Notes: generated by a model from the letters alone, not told the origin. DNA of 62,512 nucleotides from Alkalibacterium kapii (GCF_007988865.1 NZ_BJUY01000010.1:1-62512), one strand, 5' to 3'; positions 17,903 through 26,833 are shown, numbered from the stretch's first letter. Translations and numbers: made by a program.

Positions 17903-19183
17903 ATGGAATTCCAACATCAGCCTCAACAGATCCAGAAACAAAAACAAACTTATATTCCGAATTTACTGCAAGGCGTGCACCTGCTTCAATTGAATCGGGT
18001 CGATCTGTCCACATACTTAACCAATCAAATTCTCGAAAATCCGTTCATTGATATTCCTGAACAGGAAAGTCACCTTGTGCAATCCGCCTTAAATGAAACG
18101 GCTTCAGCCATCGAACAGACGACAGCTGGAAAGCCGTCACTTTATGAATTTTTAAAGGAACAAATCGAATTGTTTTACAGGAAAACATATTTAAGGGAAT
18201 TGTTGTTCTGGTGGGTCAATCAGCTTGATCACCGAGGATATGTGACGAAAGCCTTAGATGAAGCGGTGGAAGAAACGCACGCTTCTAGGGTGGAGCTTCT
18301 TGATGCCTTGACTCTGCTTCAACAGCTTGATCCTCCGGGCATAGGCGCGCGTGATCTTAAAGAATGCCTGCTTCTTCAAACAGAACGGCTGGATTTTGCA
18401 CCACCGATTGCTTATATTACGATCGAAGAAAACCTTGATTTGCTGACAGACAAAAACTGGGACGTACTTGCCGAGATTTATACTGTTGATAAAACAGAAA
18501 TCAAAAACGTTTATTCTTTTATTCAAAAATTGACACCTTCACCGGGTGAGTCTTATCAGTCGACTTTTACACCTTTTGTTCTTCCTGAGCTGAGTGTCAG
18601 CATTGAAACTGATGAATTAGTCATACGGGAAACTAAATATAAAACACCATTAGTCAGCTTTAATCACAGCTATTTCGACGAACTGAGTGATTCCAGCGAT
18701 CCTGACCTTAAATCTTACATCAAAGAGAAAAAGAAAGAATACGATACTCTGCAAACAAGTCTATTAAAACGCAAAGAAACTATTAAGCAGGTCGGAACGG
18801 CCATCGTCATGCATCAACACGCTTATTTTAAGAATCCTGATGCTCCTCTCGTTTCCCTGCAGTTGACAGACCTGGCTCAAGAATTGAACTATAACCAGTC
18901 AACGATCAGCCGCGCAGTGAGGGAAACTTATATCGAAACACCTTACGGGATCAAAGAATTGAAATCATTTTTATCTCGACGCTCAAATCAGTCTGACATG
19001 TCGAAAGATTATATCGAAAAAGTACTTCTTCGTTTGATTGCAGAAGAAGATTCGTCTAAACCTTTATCTGATCAATCTCTATCAGAGGCATTAAAAGCTG
19101 AAAATATCTCTTTATCGCGGAGAGGAGTGGCTAAATACCGCAAAGAATTAAATATTCCTTCCTCTGTGCAACGCAAAGACTGA
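17903..19183 (+). CDS. rpoN: RNA polymerase sigma-54 factor
   Basis: 426 aa, a compact Gram-positive RpoN. The Gln-rich N-terminal region I (QPQQIQKQKQTYIPNLLQGVHLLQL) binds activators and melts DNA. The core-binding region follows (LDPPGIGARDLKECLLLQ), then the DNA-binding domain with an HTH (NYNQSTISRAVRETYIETPYGI). The RpoN box is degenerate but present as SRRGVAKYRKEL near residue 408. RBS AAAGGAAGG precedes the ATG. In Lactobacillales the usual targets are mannose-family PTS operons; here such an operon and its LevR activator lie directly downstream. Confidence 0.97.
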   Translation: MEFQHQPQQIQKQKQTYIPNLLQGVHLLQLNRVDLSTYLTNQILENPFIDIPEQESHLVQSALNETASAIEQTTAGKPSLYEFLKEQIELFYRKTYLRELLFWWVNQLDHRGYVTKALDEAVEETHASRVELLDALTLLQQLDPPGIGARDLKECLLLQTERLDFAPPIAYITIEENLDLLTDKNWDVLAEIYTVDKTEIKNVYSFIQKLTPSPGESYQSTFTPFVLPELSVSIETDELVIRETKYKTPLVSFNHSYFDELSDSSDPDLKSYIKEKKKEYDTLQTSLLKRKETIKQVGTAIVMHQHAYFKNPDAPLVSLQLTDLAQELNYNQSTISRAVRETYIETPYGIKELKSFLSRRSNQSDMSKDYIEKVLLRLIAEEDSSKPLSDQSLSEALKAENISLSRRGVAKYRKELNIPSSVQRKD

Positions 19184-19191
19184 TCATAATT

Positions 19192-19231
19192 GACTATGTC
19201 CCCTCTTCTTGTAATGGAACATAGTCTTTTC
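19192..19231 (+). terminator. Terminator after rpoN
   Basis: GACTATGT (19192-19199) pairs with ACATAGTC (19219-19226), then TTTTC on the plus strand. Confidence 0.75.
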
Positions 19232-19249
19232 TGATACTTTGATTTAATG

Positions 19250-19446
19250 TTTGGCTGATCCGTTTTTCTAAGTGTGATGAATCTGTCAAAGTGTGTGGTG
19301 TTCGGCTGATTCGATGTCTAGATTATTATTTATCTGCCGAACCTGTGCCAACTTCGGACGGTTCGACTTTTTAAAAGCGCTGATTGTGCCGAAGCGTGCA
19401 ATGTTCGGCTGATTCGAGATACATTACCGTATTTTATCTGCCGAAC
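19250..19446. repeat. Tandem repeat, about 4 units of 51-52 bp, with hairpins
   Basis: Units start near 19250, 19301, 19353 and 19404 with TTCGGCTGATTCGA or variants (TTTGGCTGATCCG, TTCGGACGGTTCGA). Units two and four end in TTTATCTGCCGAAC, so GTTCGGC-GAT can pair with ATC-GCCGAAC across each unit. The array lies between the convergent rpoN and PTS terminators and is non-coding. A separate perfect hairpin GAGTCGAG-CAGT-CTCGACTC sits just beyond, at 19489-19508. Confidence 0.8.
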
Positions 19447-19537
19447 ATTCAATTTTACATCATTATCACCTTCCATATAATAATGAAAGAGTCGAGCAGT
19501 CTCGACTCTCTACCTCTCATATTAAGTTCAGTACAGT

Positions 19538-19597
19538 AAAAAACACTTCCCGAACAATGACACGTCGCTTAACGGTCCATTTTCAGGAAGTGCTGTT
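19538..19597 (-). terminator. Terminator of the PTS operon
   Basis: CACTTCC (19544-19550) pairs with GGAAGTG (19586-19592). A six-T run follows on the minus strand (19538-19543), just after the IID stop codon. Confidence 0.75.
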
Positions 19598-19606
19598 TCA
19601 TTTAAT

Positions 19607-20548
19607 TTATCCTAGAATACCTAAGACGTAGCCGATAACACCGACGACGAAAATACCAGCTATAATTGTGATTGGACTGATTTTCTTGCGTAATAACCAT
19701 ACACAGAAGAGTGTCAATAGTAAAGGCGCAACTCCTGGCAGTAGCTGATCTAATGTATTCTGTAGTGTAGTGACTTCTTCAGGTTGGATTGCCATACCTG
19801 CTTGAATGTCTGCTACTACATTTCTCAACATATCTCCGGATAAAACACCTTCGTTCGCGGCTTCTGATATAGCGGCAAAGTCAATCATATCTGTTTCCGC
19901 ATTTTCAATCCGACTGATGACCATTGGGAAATTCATGGATGTCCAGCGTGGTACCAGTACCCCCATGATGAACATACCTAAAACAGATGCACCTTGAGTC
20001 AATTTCTGCATCAAGCCACCGGATAAGTTCTGAGTAATGTTACCGCCTTGAACATAACCGAGCTCCTGTGAATACCACAAGAAAGCCATACGAATAATGT
20101 TCCATCCAAGGAAGAAGATGATTGGGCCTAACCAACTTTCACTCAGTGCGAGAGATGCTGCGAAAGCTCCAAGTACAGGTCTCAACGTTCCCCAGAATAC
20201 CGGGTCACCAACACCTGCAAGAGGTCCCATCATACCGATCTTGACCCCTTGAATAGCCGCATTATCGATATCTTCTCCAGCAGCTTTTTCTTCTTCAAGT
20301 GTTAAAGTCACACCAAGTACAGGTGCAGCCAAATATGGGTGTGTGTTAAAGAATTCCAAGTGTCGCTTAAGTGCCAGTGAACGATCTTCTTTTGACGTAT
20401 ATAACTTTTTGAGCGCTGGAATCATGGAATATGCCCATCCAACGTTCTGCATACGTTCAAAGTTCCATGAAGCTTGTAAAAATTGACTTCTCCAAAAAAC
20501 TTTTAAACGGTCGCTTTTACTTAATTTAAATTTATTTTTTTCATCCAT
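19607..20548 (-). CDS. PTS mannose/fructose/sorbose family IID component
   Basis: 313 aa. The N-terminal cytoplasmic part KLSKSDRLKVFWRSQFLQASWNF-like, the block PAVLGVTLTLEEEKAAGE, GVKIGMMGPLAGVGDPVFWGT and the C-terminal membrane segments are characteristic of EIID(Man). It forms the membrane channel with IIC, importing a hexose while IIA/IIB phosphorylate it. Last gene of the IIB-IIAB-IIC-IID operon, 19 bases after IIC. The sugar cannot be read from sequence; mannose, glucose or fructose is most likely from the LevR context. Confidence 0.95.
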   Translation of the reverse strand: MDEKNKFKLSKSDRLKVFWRSQFLQASWNFERMQNVGWAYSMIPALKKLYTSKEDRSLALKRHLEFFNTHPYLAAPVLGVTLTLEEEKAAGEDIDNAAIQGVKIGMMGPLAGVGDPVFWGTLRPVLGAFAASLALSESWLGPIIFFLGWNIIRMAFLWYSQELGYVQGGNITQNLSGGLMQKLTQGASVLGMFIMGVLVPRWTSMNFPMVISRIENAETDMIDFAAISEAANEGVLSGDMLRNVVADIQAGMAIQPEEVTTLQNTLDQLLPGVAPLLLTLFCVWLLRKKISPITIIAGIFVVGVIGYVLGILG

Positions 20549-20567
20549 AGTTTTTCAACGCTCCTTT

Positions 20568-21365
20568 TTAATAATCGTTTAAGATATCATCGAGTGGATC
20601 GCCGCCGCTGGAGCTCCCTCCACCGCCGCCACCCTGATTGAAATCAGGTGAAAACTGCAGATAAAGCAGAGCCAGAACAACACCAATGATACCCATAGCG
20701 ATAAGGTTCAATTCGCCAACTGCTGAAAGTGCAAAACCTAAAGCGAAGAATACCCACAGTTTTGGTGTAGCCATCATATTGATAACCATTGCATAACCAA
20801 CAGCAACGATCATTCCACCGGCAACAGCAAGTCCACCAGTCAACCACTCTGGAATAGCGTTCAATCCATCTGTTACCAGTTCAGCAGGAACGGCTAGAAT
20901 AATACCAGCTGGAATCGCAATACGCAAACCTTGCAGCATCAATGCACCCAAGTGAAGCAGTTCGACTGCTCTAAATGAGCCTTCTTTTGCTTTACCGTCG
21001 GCAGCGTGAGCAATACCGACAGTCAATGTACGAACGAAAATCGTTAGTACTTGACCAGCGATTGCCAATGGAATAGCCAAAGCGATACCTTCTGAAACAT
21101 CTGCACCGCGTAAAGTTACTAAAATAGCTGAAGCTATAGATGCAAGTGCAGCATCAGGTGCTACCGCGGCACCAATGTTCATCCAACCTAGGGCAATCAA
21201 CTGTAATGTCCCACCAAGCAGTAAACCCTGGATCGGGTTACCTGTAACAATACCAATCAGTGTACATGCAATGATCGGCTGGTGGAACTGAAACTGGTCC
21301 AATATTCCTTCCATACCTGCTAAAAAGGCAACTAGCAAGACTAATATAATAACAAAAATATTCAT
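20568..21365 (-). CDS. PTS mannose/fructose/sorbose family IIC component
   Basis: 265 aa, very hydrophobic, with about seven membrane segments. GILDQFQFHQPIIACTLIG-like N-terminus and GWMNIGAAVAPDAALASIAS are conserved EIIC(Man) features. The C-terminus carries an unusual tail after the last helix: a run of Gly and Ser, then an acidic DPLDDILNDY end. Middle gene of the operon, with RBS AGGGAGGG upstream. It works in the membrane complex with IID. Confidence 0.95.
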   Translation of the reverse strand: MNIFVIILVLLVAFLAGMEGILDQFQFHQPIIACTLIGIVTGNPIQGLLLGGTLQLIALGWMNIGAAVAPDAALASIASAILVTLRGADVSEGIALAIPLAIAGQVLTIFVRTLTVGIAHAADGKAKEGSFRAVELLHLGALMLQGLRIAIPAGIILAVPAELVTDGLNAIPEWLTGGLAVAGGMIVAVGYAMVINMMATPKLWVFFALGFALSAVGELNLIAMGIIGVVLALLYLQFSPDFNQGGGGGGSSSGGDPLDDILNDY

Positions 21366-21393
21366 AATTTAATTTCCCTCCTTGAAATCTATC

Positions 21394-22368
21394 TTAATCA
21401 ACGTATTTCGTTTTTTTCAGTAATGGCCATATATCTCTACTCTGGTCTGACGGCACCTTACGAACGTCGAAAGTAACGCCATGATCCTGCATTTTTCTGA
21501 AAGCTTCCACGTCGTCTTTGTCTACAGAAAGGACATTATTGATCATAACTTTCCCTTCTGAGTGGGCCATTGAACCGACGTTTACTTCGTCGATCTCAAC
21601 GCCGCCTTCAATCACACGCAAGGCATCTTGTGGATTTTCGAATAAAAGCAAAGCGCTAGTTTTACCGAAACGCGGATCTTTAGCAACTTCGATCATTTTT
21701 TTAATAGGTACAACATTAGCTTTAATTCCTGGTGGTGAAGCTTGCGTGATCAGGCTCTTACGCAAGTCATCTTCAGCAACATCATCTGAAACAACAATGA
21801 TACGTGTTGGCTGAACATCCTTTGACCAGGCCGTCGCCACTTGTCCGTGTAGTAAACGTGAGTCGATTCGAGCCAGACGAATATCGATTTTCCCATCACC
21901 TACGACCGTTCCTTTCGGCAATGGCTTGCTGGGTTCTTCGTTTTTCGTTTCTTCAGCTGCTTCTTTTGGCTGTAGGCTCTCAGGTCTAACTTTCACGCTG
22001 TCTTTTCCTGGTTCAATAATGGCTTTAGCGATGTCTTGTGCTTTATCCATTCCAAAACGGCCCGTAAAGGCTTCGATCAGCATACCTAAGTTAAGTCCGG
22101 CAACAATAGCCCACTTGTCTTTATGATCCTCAAATAATGTGTTGGCCTGATTAAATGGTGTGCCACCCCATAGATCGACTAAGAATAAGACTTCATCTGA
22201 ATCGAATGAAGCAATGGCTTCTTCCATTTTGCGTTTGATGTCGTCAGGTCCTTCACTTGGCATTAATGTGACGGCTTTAACGTTTTCCTGTTCTCCTACA
22301 ATCATTTGTCCTGACTGTAAAATACCTTCAGCAAATTCACCATGACTTGCCAATATAATTCCTACCAT
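21394..22368 (-). CDS. PTS mannose-family IIAB component
   Basis: 324 aa fusion. The IIA domain (1-130) has its phosphorylation site His9 in ILASHGEFAEG and the conserved VDLWGGTPFNQA. A Pro/Glu-rich linker (about 133-155) joins it to a IIB domain with the active His in DSRLLHGQVATAW. It accepts phosphate from HPr and passes it to the incoming sugar. It is followed by IIC and IID and preceded by a second, stand-alone IIB. Confidence 0.96.
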   Translation of the reverse strand: MVGIILASHGEFAEGILQSGQMIVGEQENVKAVTLMPSEGPDDIKRKMEEAIASFDSDEVLFLVDLWGGTPFNQANTLFEDHKDKWAIVAGLNLGMLIEAFTGRFGMDKAQDIAKAIIEPGKDSVKVRPESLQPKEAAEETKNEEPSKPLPKGTVVGDGKIDIRLARIDSRLLHGQVATAWSKDVQPTRIIVVSDDVAEDDLRKSLITQASPPGIKANVVPIKKMIEVAKDPRFGKTSALLLFENPQDALRVIEGGVEIDEVNVGSMAHSEGKVMINNVLSVDKDDVEAFRKMQDHGVTFDVRKVPSDQSRDIWPLLKKTKYVD

Positions 22369-22417
22369 TTATTTCCCTCCTACTATCAGCATCTCCTGCT
22401 GATTTTTTCTGTAACAT

Positions 22418-22909
22418 TCATACAAAATCCCCTTTTTTCAGTACCTCGATCATTTTCAGACGACGGTCACCGGGAACCTTTCTGATTTCCAGGTCGATAC
22501 CCTGGTCATTTAAATACTTAAAAGCGTCGATATCAGTCTGGTCAACGGAAATAGAGTGGGTCACCATCTGTTTCCCCTCAGAGTATTTCATCCCGCCTAT
22601 GTTGACACTGTCGAAACTTAAACCAGATTTATGGACCCTCATGACATCTTTTGGATTTGAGAATAAGAGCATGACTTTTACGTCAGTCATTAAAGGATGT
22701 CCGGCAATATCGTTAAGTTTATTCACAGACACAACATGAGATTTAACCTCTGGTGGAGCTGCCTGTGTCAGCAGCATCTTTTGAAGCGAATTACTTGCAG
22801 CATCATCACTCACCACTATGATTCGACTGATGCCTGTATATTTTGACCATGTGGTTGCGACCTGTCCATGAATAAGACGATCATCTATGCGAATCAATCG
22901 AATATTCAT
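22418..22909 (-). CDS. Stand-alone PTS mannose-family IIB component
   Basis: 163 aa when started at MNIRLIRIDDRLIHGQ, with active-site His14 in DDRLIHGQ. An upstream in-frame ATG (22993) would add 28 residues. It lies at about position -1 to +1 of the sigma-54 promoter, so it cannot be on the transcript; 22909 is therefore the start. It is closely similar to the IIB half of the next gene (shared IIVVSDD, SVDK/SVDQ and RKVP blocks). A second IIB could phosphorylate the LevR PRD/EII domains or widen substrate use; this is inference. The RBS AGGAGGGG is about 12 bases from the ATG. Confidence 0.92.
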   Translation of the reverse strand: MNIRLIRIDDRLIHGQVATTWSKYTGISRIIVVSDDAASNSLQKMLLTQAAPPEVKSHVVSVNKLNDIAGHPLMTDVKVMLLFSNPKDVMRVHKSGLSFDSVNIGGMKYSEGKQMVTHSISVDQTDIDAFKYLNDQGIDLEIRKVPGDRRLKMIEVLKKGDFV

Positions 22910-23002
22910 TGTGTCATAACCCCTCCTGCTATAAACAACACTCCTTCCAAATTGTTTTGGGAATCGAATGATACTCTTGTTTATCCCCTTCACTTATCTA
23001 TA

Positions 23003-23019
23003 AGCAAGAAGCGTGCCAA
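23003..23019 (-). promoter_or_regulatory. Sigma-54 (-24/-12) promoter of the PTS operon
   Basis: The minus strand reads TTGGCACGCTTCTTGCTTA. It matches the sigma-54 consensus TGGCACG-N4-TTGCW at every fixed position, with the GG and GC dinucleotides separated by exactly 10 bases. The predicted transcription start is near 22992. Both rpoN and the sigma-54 activator levR are neighbours. Confidence 0.93.
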
Positions 23020-23043
23020 CACACTGACACGTAATTATGTGAG

Positions 23044-23062
23044 TTGTCGCCTTATGCTCCAA
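23044..23062 (-). promoter_or_regulatory. Possible LevR upstream activating site
   Basis: Minus strand TTGGAGCATAAGGCGACAA is an imperfect inverted repeat (TTG-N2-GC-N5-GC-N2-CAA), centred about 60 bases upstream of the predicted start. It lies between the levR terminator and the -24 box, the only space available for an enhancer there. Confidence 0.35.
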
Positions 23063-23068
23063 CGCACT

Positions 23069-23099
23069 AAAAAGACACACTAGGATTAGTGTGTCTTTT
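23069..23099 (-). terminator. Terminator after levR
   Basis: Perfect stem AAAAGACACACTA (23070-23082) / TAGTGTGTCTTTT (23087-23099) with T-runs on both sides. It lies between levR and the PTS promoter. Confidence 0.88.
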
Positions 23100-23113
23100 A
23101 TCGTTTCAGTGTA

Positions 23114-25975
23114 TTAATCTGTCAGTAGTGTATCGATGTCTTCCATTTTACCCTGTTCTTTGGTAATAAAATATAAAATGTAATAATATTCCTCTTGCGG
23201 TATCCTGAGCTGCAGTTTATTTTCAAATTGTGTGACTGCTTTTTTTAATTCAGGATACAGAGGATGTTCAGTCACATGGTTTTCCTCATTGTTCTCTAAA
23301 TTTAAGTGTTCGTTTTTAAGTAACCGCTCGATCAAGCCAGTCATGTGAAACGCCAGATTAATACGAAAGGCGTATTGACCGGTCACCTCATTCCTCAATT
23401 TTTCACATTCAGTAACAAAGGACCAGATCAGAGGAACGATTTTTTTCGGATTGATAAAGGCAAAGTTTTCTTCTACATAAGAATAAATGACCTTTTCTGC
23501 ACTATTACTATCCAGTACCGCTTCATTTGAATCCCCTTTTGAAAGATGGGTGATTTTTTTCAGCAGATACTCCGGGTTATCTTCTATAAACCGTTCCAGA
23601 GGGATAAAGGGTGCCTGGATCTTAGGATCTACTATACCTGTCGTGGCAATGATTGTGTAGTCTTTTTGCCATTCGCTTATTTTCACCTCGAGATCTGCTA
23701 CTGAACACGTCAGCACTTGTATGCCGCTGTCATTGGATCTGACCAGGACTTTTTCGATGATCTCTTTTATTTTTTCGGCTGTCCCTTCCCCACTGGCGCA
23801 TACGGCCAGTACGACTGGCGGCTTGCTGGAAGACGGGAGGCGCTCATTTTTGTGTCCGGGCAGCTCCTTGGTATAACCGCTGAATTTTGTTAATGATTCA
23901 AACAGAAGTTCAATATCCGCATCCACCAACGACGCTTTTCTTACTGCTTCAAGAACGATCGCCGTTGAAACCATATCGATCGATCGGATATGAATGCCTG
24001 TTTCTTTCTGTAGTGTCGTTTCAAACGTAGCCAGAGACCCCATATCAACAAGGAGCAAGACGCCGCTGCCTTCGTTAACATCTATAACAGCCTTCTTGAT
24101 TCTTTCATATACAACTTTCGGAGACATGTCCAAAGGCATGTCAATGGCAGCAACGCCGGTCGTATCAAGAAGTTCTTCAGCAACTCTGGCCATACTGCTT
24201 GCAGTAGAATTTCCATGGGTGGCGATGACAATACCCACACGACCAGACGCCAGTTCTTCTTTTAAAGAAACCAGCAGAACCGTCAAATAATACACTTCAT
24301 TATCTGGAATATCAGCTTCAAAATAATCGGCGATTTTTTCTTTTAAATCTGCAGCAACTGCGTATTCTTTCGAATAAGTCATAGCCATTTCACGAATACG
24401 CTCGTTGAGGATCCTTTCCTGGCCACTACTGATTTTGCTTAGCAGCGAGCTGATATGAAGACTCATTGCATAGATGAAGTTCTGCTGGAAAGTCCCCCCT
24501 AGAGCTTCTTCGACTTCGCCGACAATCTGATGGGCAAACTGAATGACTTCTTTATTGACCACCTCAGCTAATTTGGACTCAGTCTGGAAGGAGAAACCAT
24601 GGTTGCGGTAAAAAGATTTTAAATGCACATTGATATCTGTCGATATATACTGATTGATCGAATCCCGATCCAACCCCTCCGCTTCAAGCAGAGCCGCTTT
24701 ATCACCGATAATATCATATATATTATAAGGCAATTCATAGGAATCGATGGCCATTTTGTAAAAGGGTTCATTAGGGTTGATCGTCATTTTAGCTTCTACA
24801 TATTTCGAAAGATCCGCCTGTGCCAGCCGGTTTGAAGACAAACCAACTAAATGATCCTTTATGGTTTCCGGCAGGTCTTTAACTGTAAGAGAGATCTCGT
24901 TTTTATCTAACTGATTCATAAATCCTCTGGCACAGACAAGTTGTATAGAAGACTTCAACTGGCCGACATTTCCATAGCCGACACTTGCTATGAGTCCTTT
25001 TACAACCTCTTCATTCAATGTGATCCTTCTTTGAATTCGGTTTGCTTCAAGTCCGGTCAGAAGTTTGACTAAATCGAGTTGTTCGCTTACAGGTCTTTCT
25101 TTGAAGGATGGTAAATGGATATTGATCGGAATGCGACGCATAAACGTATCTAAAAATGTGGATTTAGGATCCTCAGTGGTCGCGCAGACGATACGGACAT
25201 TGGCTTCTCTATTTTTTCCTGTTTCGCCTAGGCGACTATACGTGCCAGTATCCATGAAGTAAAAAACCATCTCCTGCCCTTCCGGGGGGAGCCGGTGGAC
25301 TTCATCAAGAAACAGCATGCCGCCATCTGCCTGCTGGATCAATCCTTCTTTCGCACTCGCTGCCCCTGTAAAGGCACCTTGAGCATAGCCAAACAAGTAA
25401 CTCATCAATAGTTGGGGATTCGTCGCATAGTCCGCACAATTGAATACAACAAGCTCTCTATCGGGGGCGATCAGTTCTTTTGACTGCGCAAATCGGAACA
25501 TGGCGTGAGCAAAAAAAGATTTTCCTGAACCTGTCGGACCCGTAATCAGTGTGTTGAGTCCCTTGGGCGGATACAAAACGGCTGCTTTTGCCTGGTCCAC
25601 AGCATTTTTTATGCTTCCATTTGAACCGATGATCGAATTGAAAATGTTTTGTGACTGATTATATGAAAAATCCAGAACTTCCTGTGCTATACCGACAGAA
25701 GGTTTCTTTTTTTCTTTATAGCTTGGTACATGTTTAGTCAGCGGTTGATGTCGTGCTTTTTCGATCGGTATAAAACGCACGGGTCTGCCTTCGAGCTTTT
25801 TCAGTTCGCCCTCTCTAACCAGCTGATTCAAGTCTTTGGAAATATTACTGCGCAGTGTGTTTAATGCCTCCGCTACCTCTCTCGTCGTGATCCCTACGCC
25901 ATTTTCTATATCTTGAGGCTTAAAGGACGCGCAGACTTCATTCACATAATTTAGAACACGTTCTTTACGCTTCAC
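23114..25975 (-). CDS. levR: LevR-type sigma-54 activator with PRD and PTS-like domains
   Basis: 953 aa, GTG start with AAGGAGG 7 bases upstream. Domain order: N-terminal winged helix (1-80, TTREVAEALNTLRSNISKDLNQL), AAA+ ATPase (about 110-350, Walker A GPTGSGKSF, sigma-54 contact loop GAFTGA, Walker B GGMLFLDEVH), PRD1 (about 440-560), EIIA(Man)-like domain (GIVIATHGNSTASSMA), EIIB(Gat)-like domain (VVLAVCASGEGTAEKI with Cys), and PRD2 (about 830-940, NLAFHMTGLIERLL). The second His usual in PRD2 appears replaced (YYYILYFITKE). HPr and EII phosphorylation of such domains sets activity. It activates the adjacent PTS promoter. Confidence 0.96.
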   Translation of the reverse strand: MKRKERVLNYVNEVCASFKPQDIENGVGITTREVAEALNTLRSNISKDLNQLVREGELKKLEGRPVRFIPIEKARHQPLTKHVPSYKEKKKPSVGIAQEVLDFSYNQSQNIFNSIIGSNGSIKNAVDQAKAAVLYPPKGLNTLITGPTGSGKSFFAHAMFRFAQSKELIAPDRELVVFNCADYATNPQLLMSYLFGYAQGAFTGAASAKEGLIQQADGGMLFLDEVHRLPPEGQEMVFYFMDTGTYSRLGETGKNREANVRIVCATTEDPKSTFLDTFMRRIPINIHLPSFKERPVSEQLDLVKLLTGLEANRIQRRITLNEEVVKGLIASVGYGNVGQLKSSIQLVCARGFMNQLDKNEISLTVKDLPETIKDHLVGLSSNRLAQADLSKYVEAKMTINPNEPFYKMAIDSYELPYNIYDIIGDKAALLEAEGLDRDSINQYISTDINVHLKSFYRNHGFSFQTESKLAEVVNKEVIQFAHQIVGEVEEALGGTFQQNFIYAMSLHISSLLSKISSGQERILNERIREMAMTYSKEYAVAADLKEKIADYFEADIPDNEVYYLTVLLVSLKEELASGRVGIVIATHGNSTASSMARVAEELLDTTGVAAIDMPLDMSPKVVYERIKKAVIDVNEGSGVLLLVDMGSLATFETTLQKETGIHIRSIDMVSTAIVLEAVRKASLVDADIELLFESLTKFSGYTKELPGHKNERLPSSSKPPVVLAVCASGEGTAEKIKEIIEKVLVRSNDSGIQVLTCSVADLEVKISEWQKDYTIIATTGIVDPKIQAPFIPLERFIEDNPEYLLKKITHLSKGDSNEAVLDSNSAEKVIYSYVEENFAFINPKKIVPLIWSFVTECEKLRNEVTGQYAFRINLAFHMTGLIERLLKNEHLNLENNEENHVTEHPLYPELKKAVTQFENKLQLRIPQEEYYYILYFITKEQGKMEDIDTLLTD

Positions 25976-26287
25976 ACTCTCTCCTCCTTGAGTCTATCGT
26001 TATTATTATGAAGGGGCTGTCTTTAAATACCAGTATACACTGTTTTCCAGACAAATAACACACTACACTGCACATATCGATACACTAATTTTTTTCCAGT
26101 ACTTCGATCACGGCTGTACCCGCTTTACGACACAAAAGAGCCTCATTCCAGATATTAAACTGAAATGAGACTCTTACATTAATGTTATTTAACTTGTTTT
26201 ATGATGATCCATCTCTCCTGTGTCCGGTAGGTTGAATATTTATGGAAGGTTTTTTCACAGTCAACTGGTTAAAATGTCTCAGCTGAA
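25976..26287. other. Intergenic region between levR and lipoprotein A, with terminator
   Basis: No gene was seen. A strong hairpin AAGAG-CTCATT-CAG / CTG-AATGAG-CTCTT spans 26136-26175. On the minus strand it is followed by TTTTG, so it terminates the lipoprotein A transcript. The remaining 160 bases upstream of levR have no recognised promoter. Confidence 0.6.
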
Positions 26288-26833
26288 TTATTCTTCGACG
26301 ATTACTTCGCCTTCAACAGTACCTTCGTCCATCATAGCCGCATCCATCAACTCTTGTGATGCAAAAGTAACGTCACCTGTAACTGTTGATTCTTTTAATT
26401 CAAATCCCTCAGCGTCAACATAAACATCGCCATCCAATGTACCATTTTGAATACGGAAGTTTGGTGATTCAACTGTCATCATAGGAACAGTTAATGTGTA
26501 TTCATCAGTAACAACGCGCTCATCATCTTGAGCATACAATGCTAGCTTACGGTATTCTTCAGCTGACTCGTCTCCGCCGTCATGGAAAGTTCCGGAAACA
26601 GTCAAGTCTTCATCAAGTGTTACGTCAGCAGTGATTGCTGTGATCCAGTTGCCATCTTCTTGTAGAGAAGCAACAACTTCATCTGCCTGGTCTGTAACAG
26701 AAGCAGCTGTTACAGCATCTCCTGTTTCTTCAGTTGTATCTTCGGCTGTGTCGTCTGAACTACAGGCACCTAAAAATCCTCCTAAAGCTACTACTGCGGC
26801 TCCTGCGGCTAATTTCTTTTTCAATAAACTCAT
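26288..26833 (-). CDS. Acidic lipoprotein, paralogue of the neighbour at 27204
   Basis: 181 aa. Signal peptide with lipobox LGACSS near residue 24, then a Thr/Glu/Asp-rich linker, then a beta-rich domain of about 130 residues. The domain contains RKLALYAQDDERVVTDEYTL, FRIQNGTLDGDVYVDAEGF and GTVEGEVIVEE. The adjacent lipoprotein has the same blocks, so the pair arose by duplication. The repeated short strands (dG.v.v..gf.l....v.Gdv.fas) suggest a small right-handed beta-helix or polymer-forming surface fold. I know no function. Confidence 0.85.
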   Translation of the reverse strand: MSLLKKKLAAGAAVVALGGFLGACSSDDTAEDTTEETGDAVTAASVTDQADEVVASLQEDGNWITAITADVTLDEDLTVSGTFHDGGDESAEEYRKLALYAQDDERVVTDEYTLTVPMMTVESPNFRIQNGTLDGDVYVDAEGFELKESTVTGDVTFASQELMDAAMMDEGTVEGEVIVEE

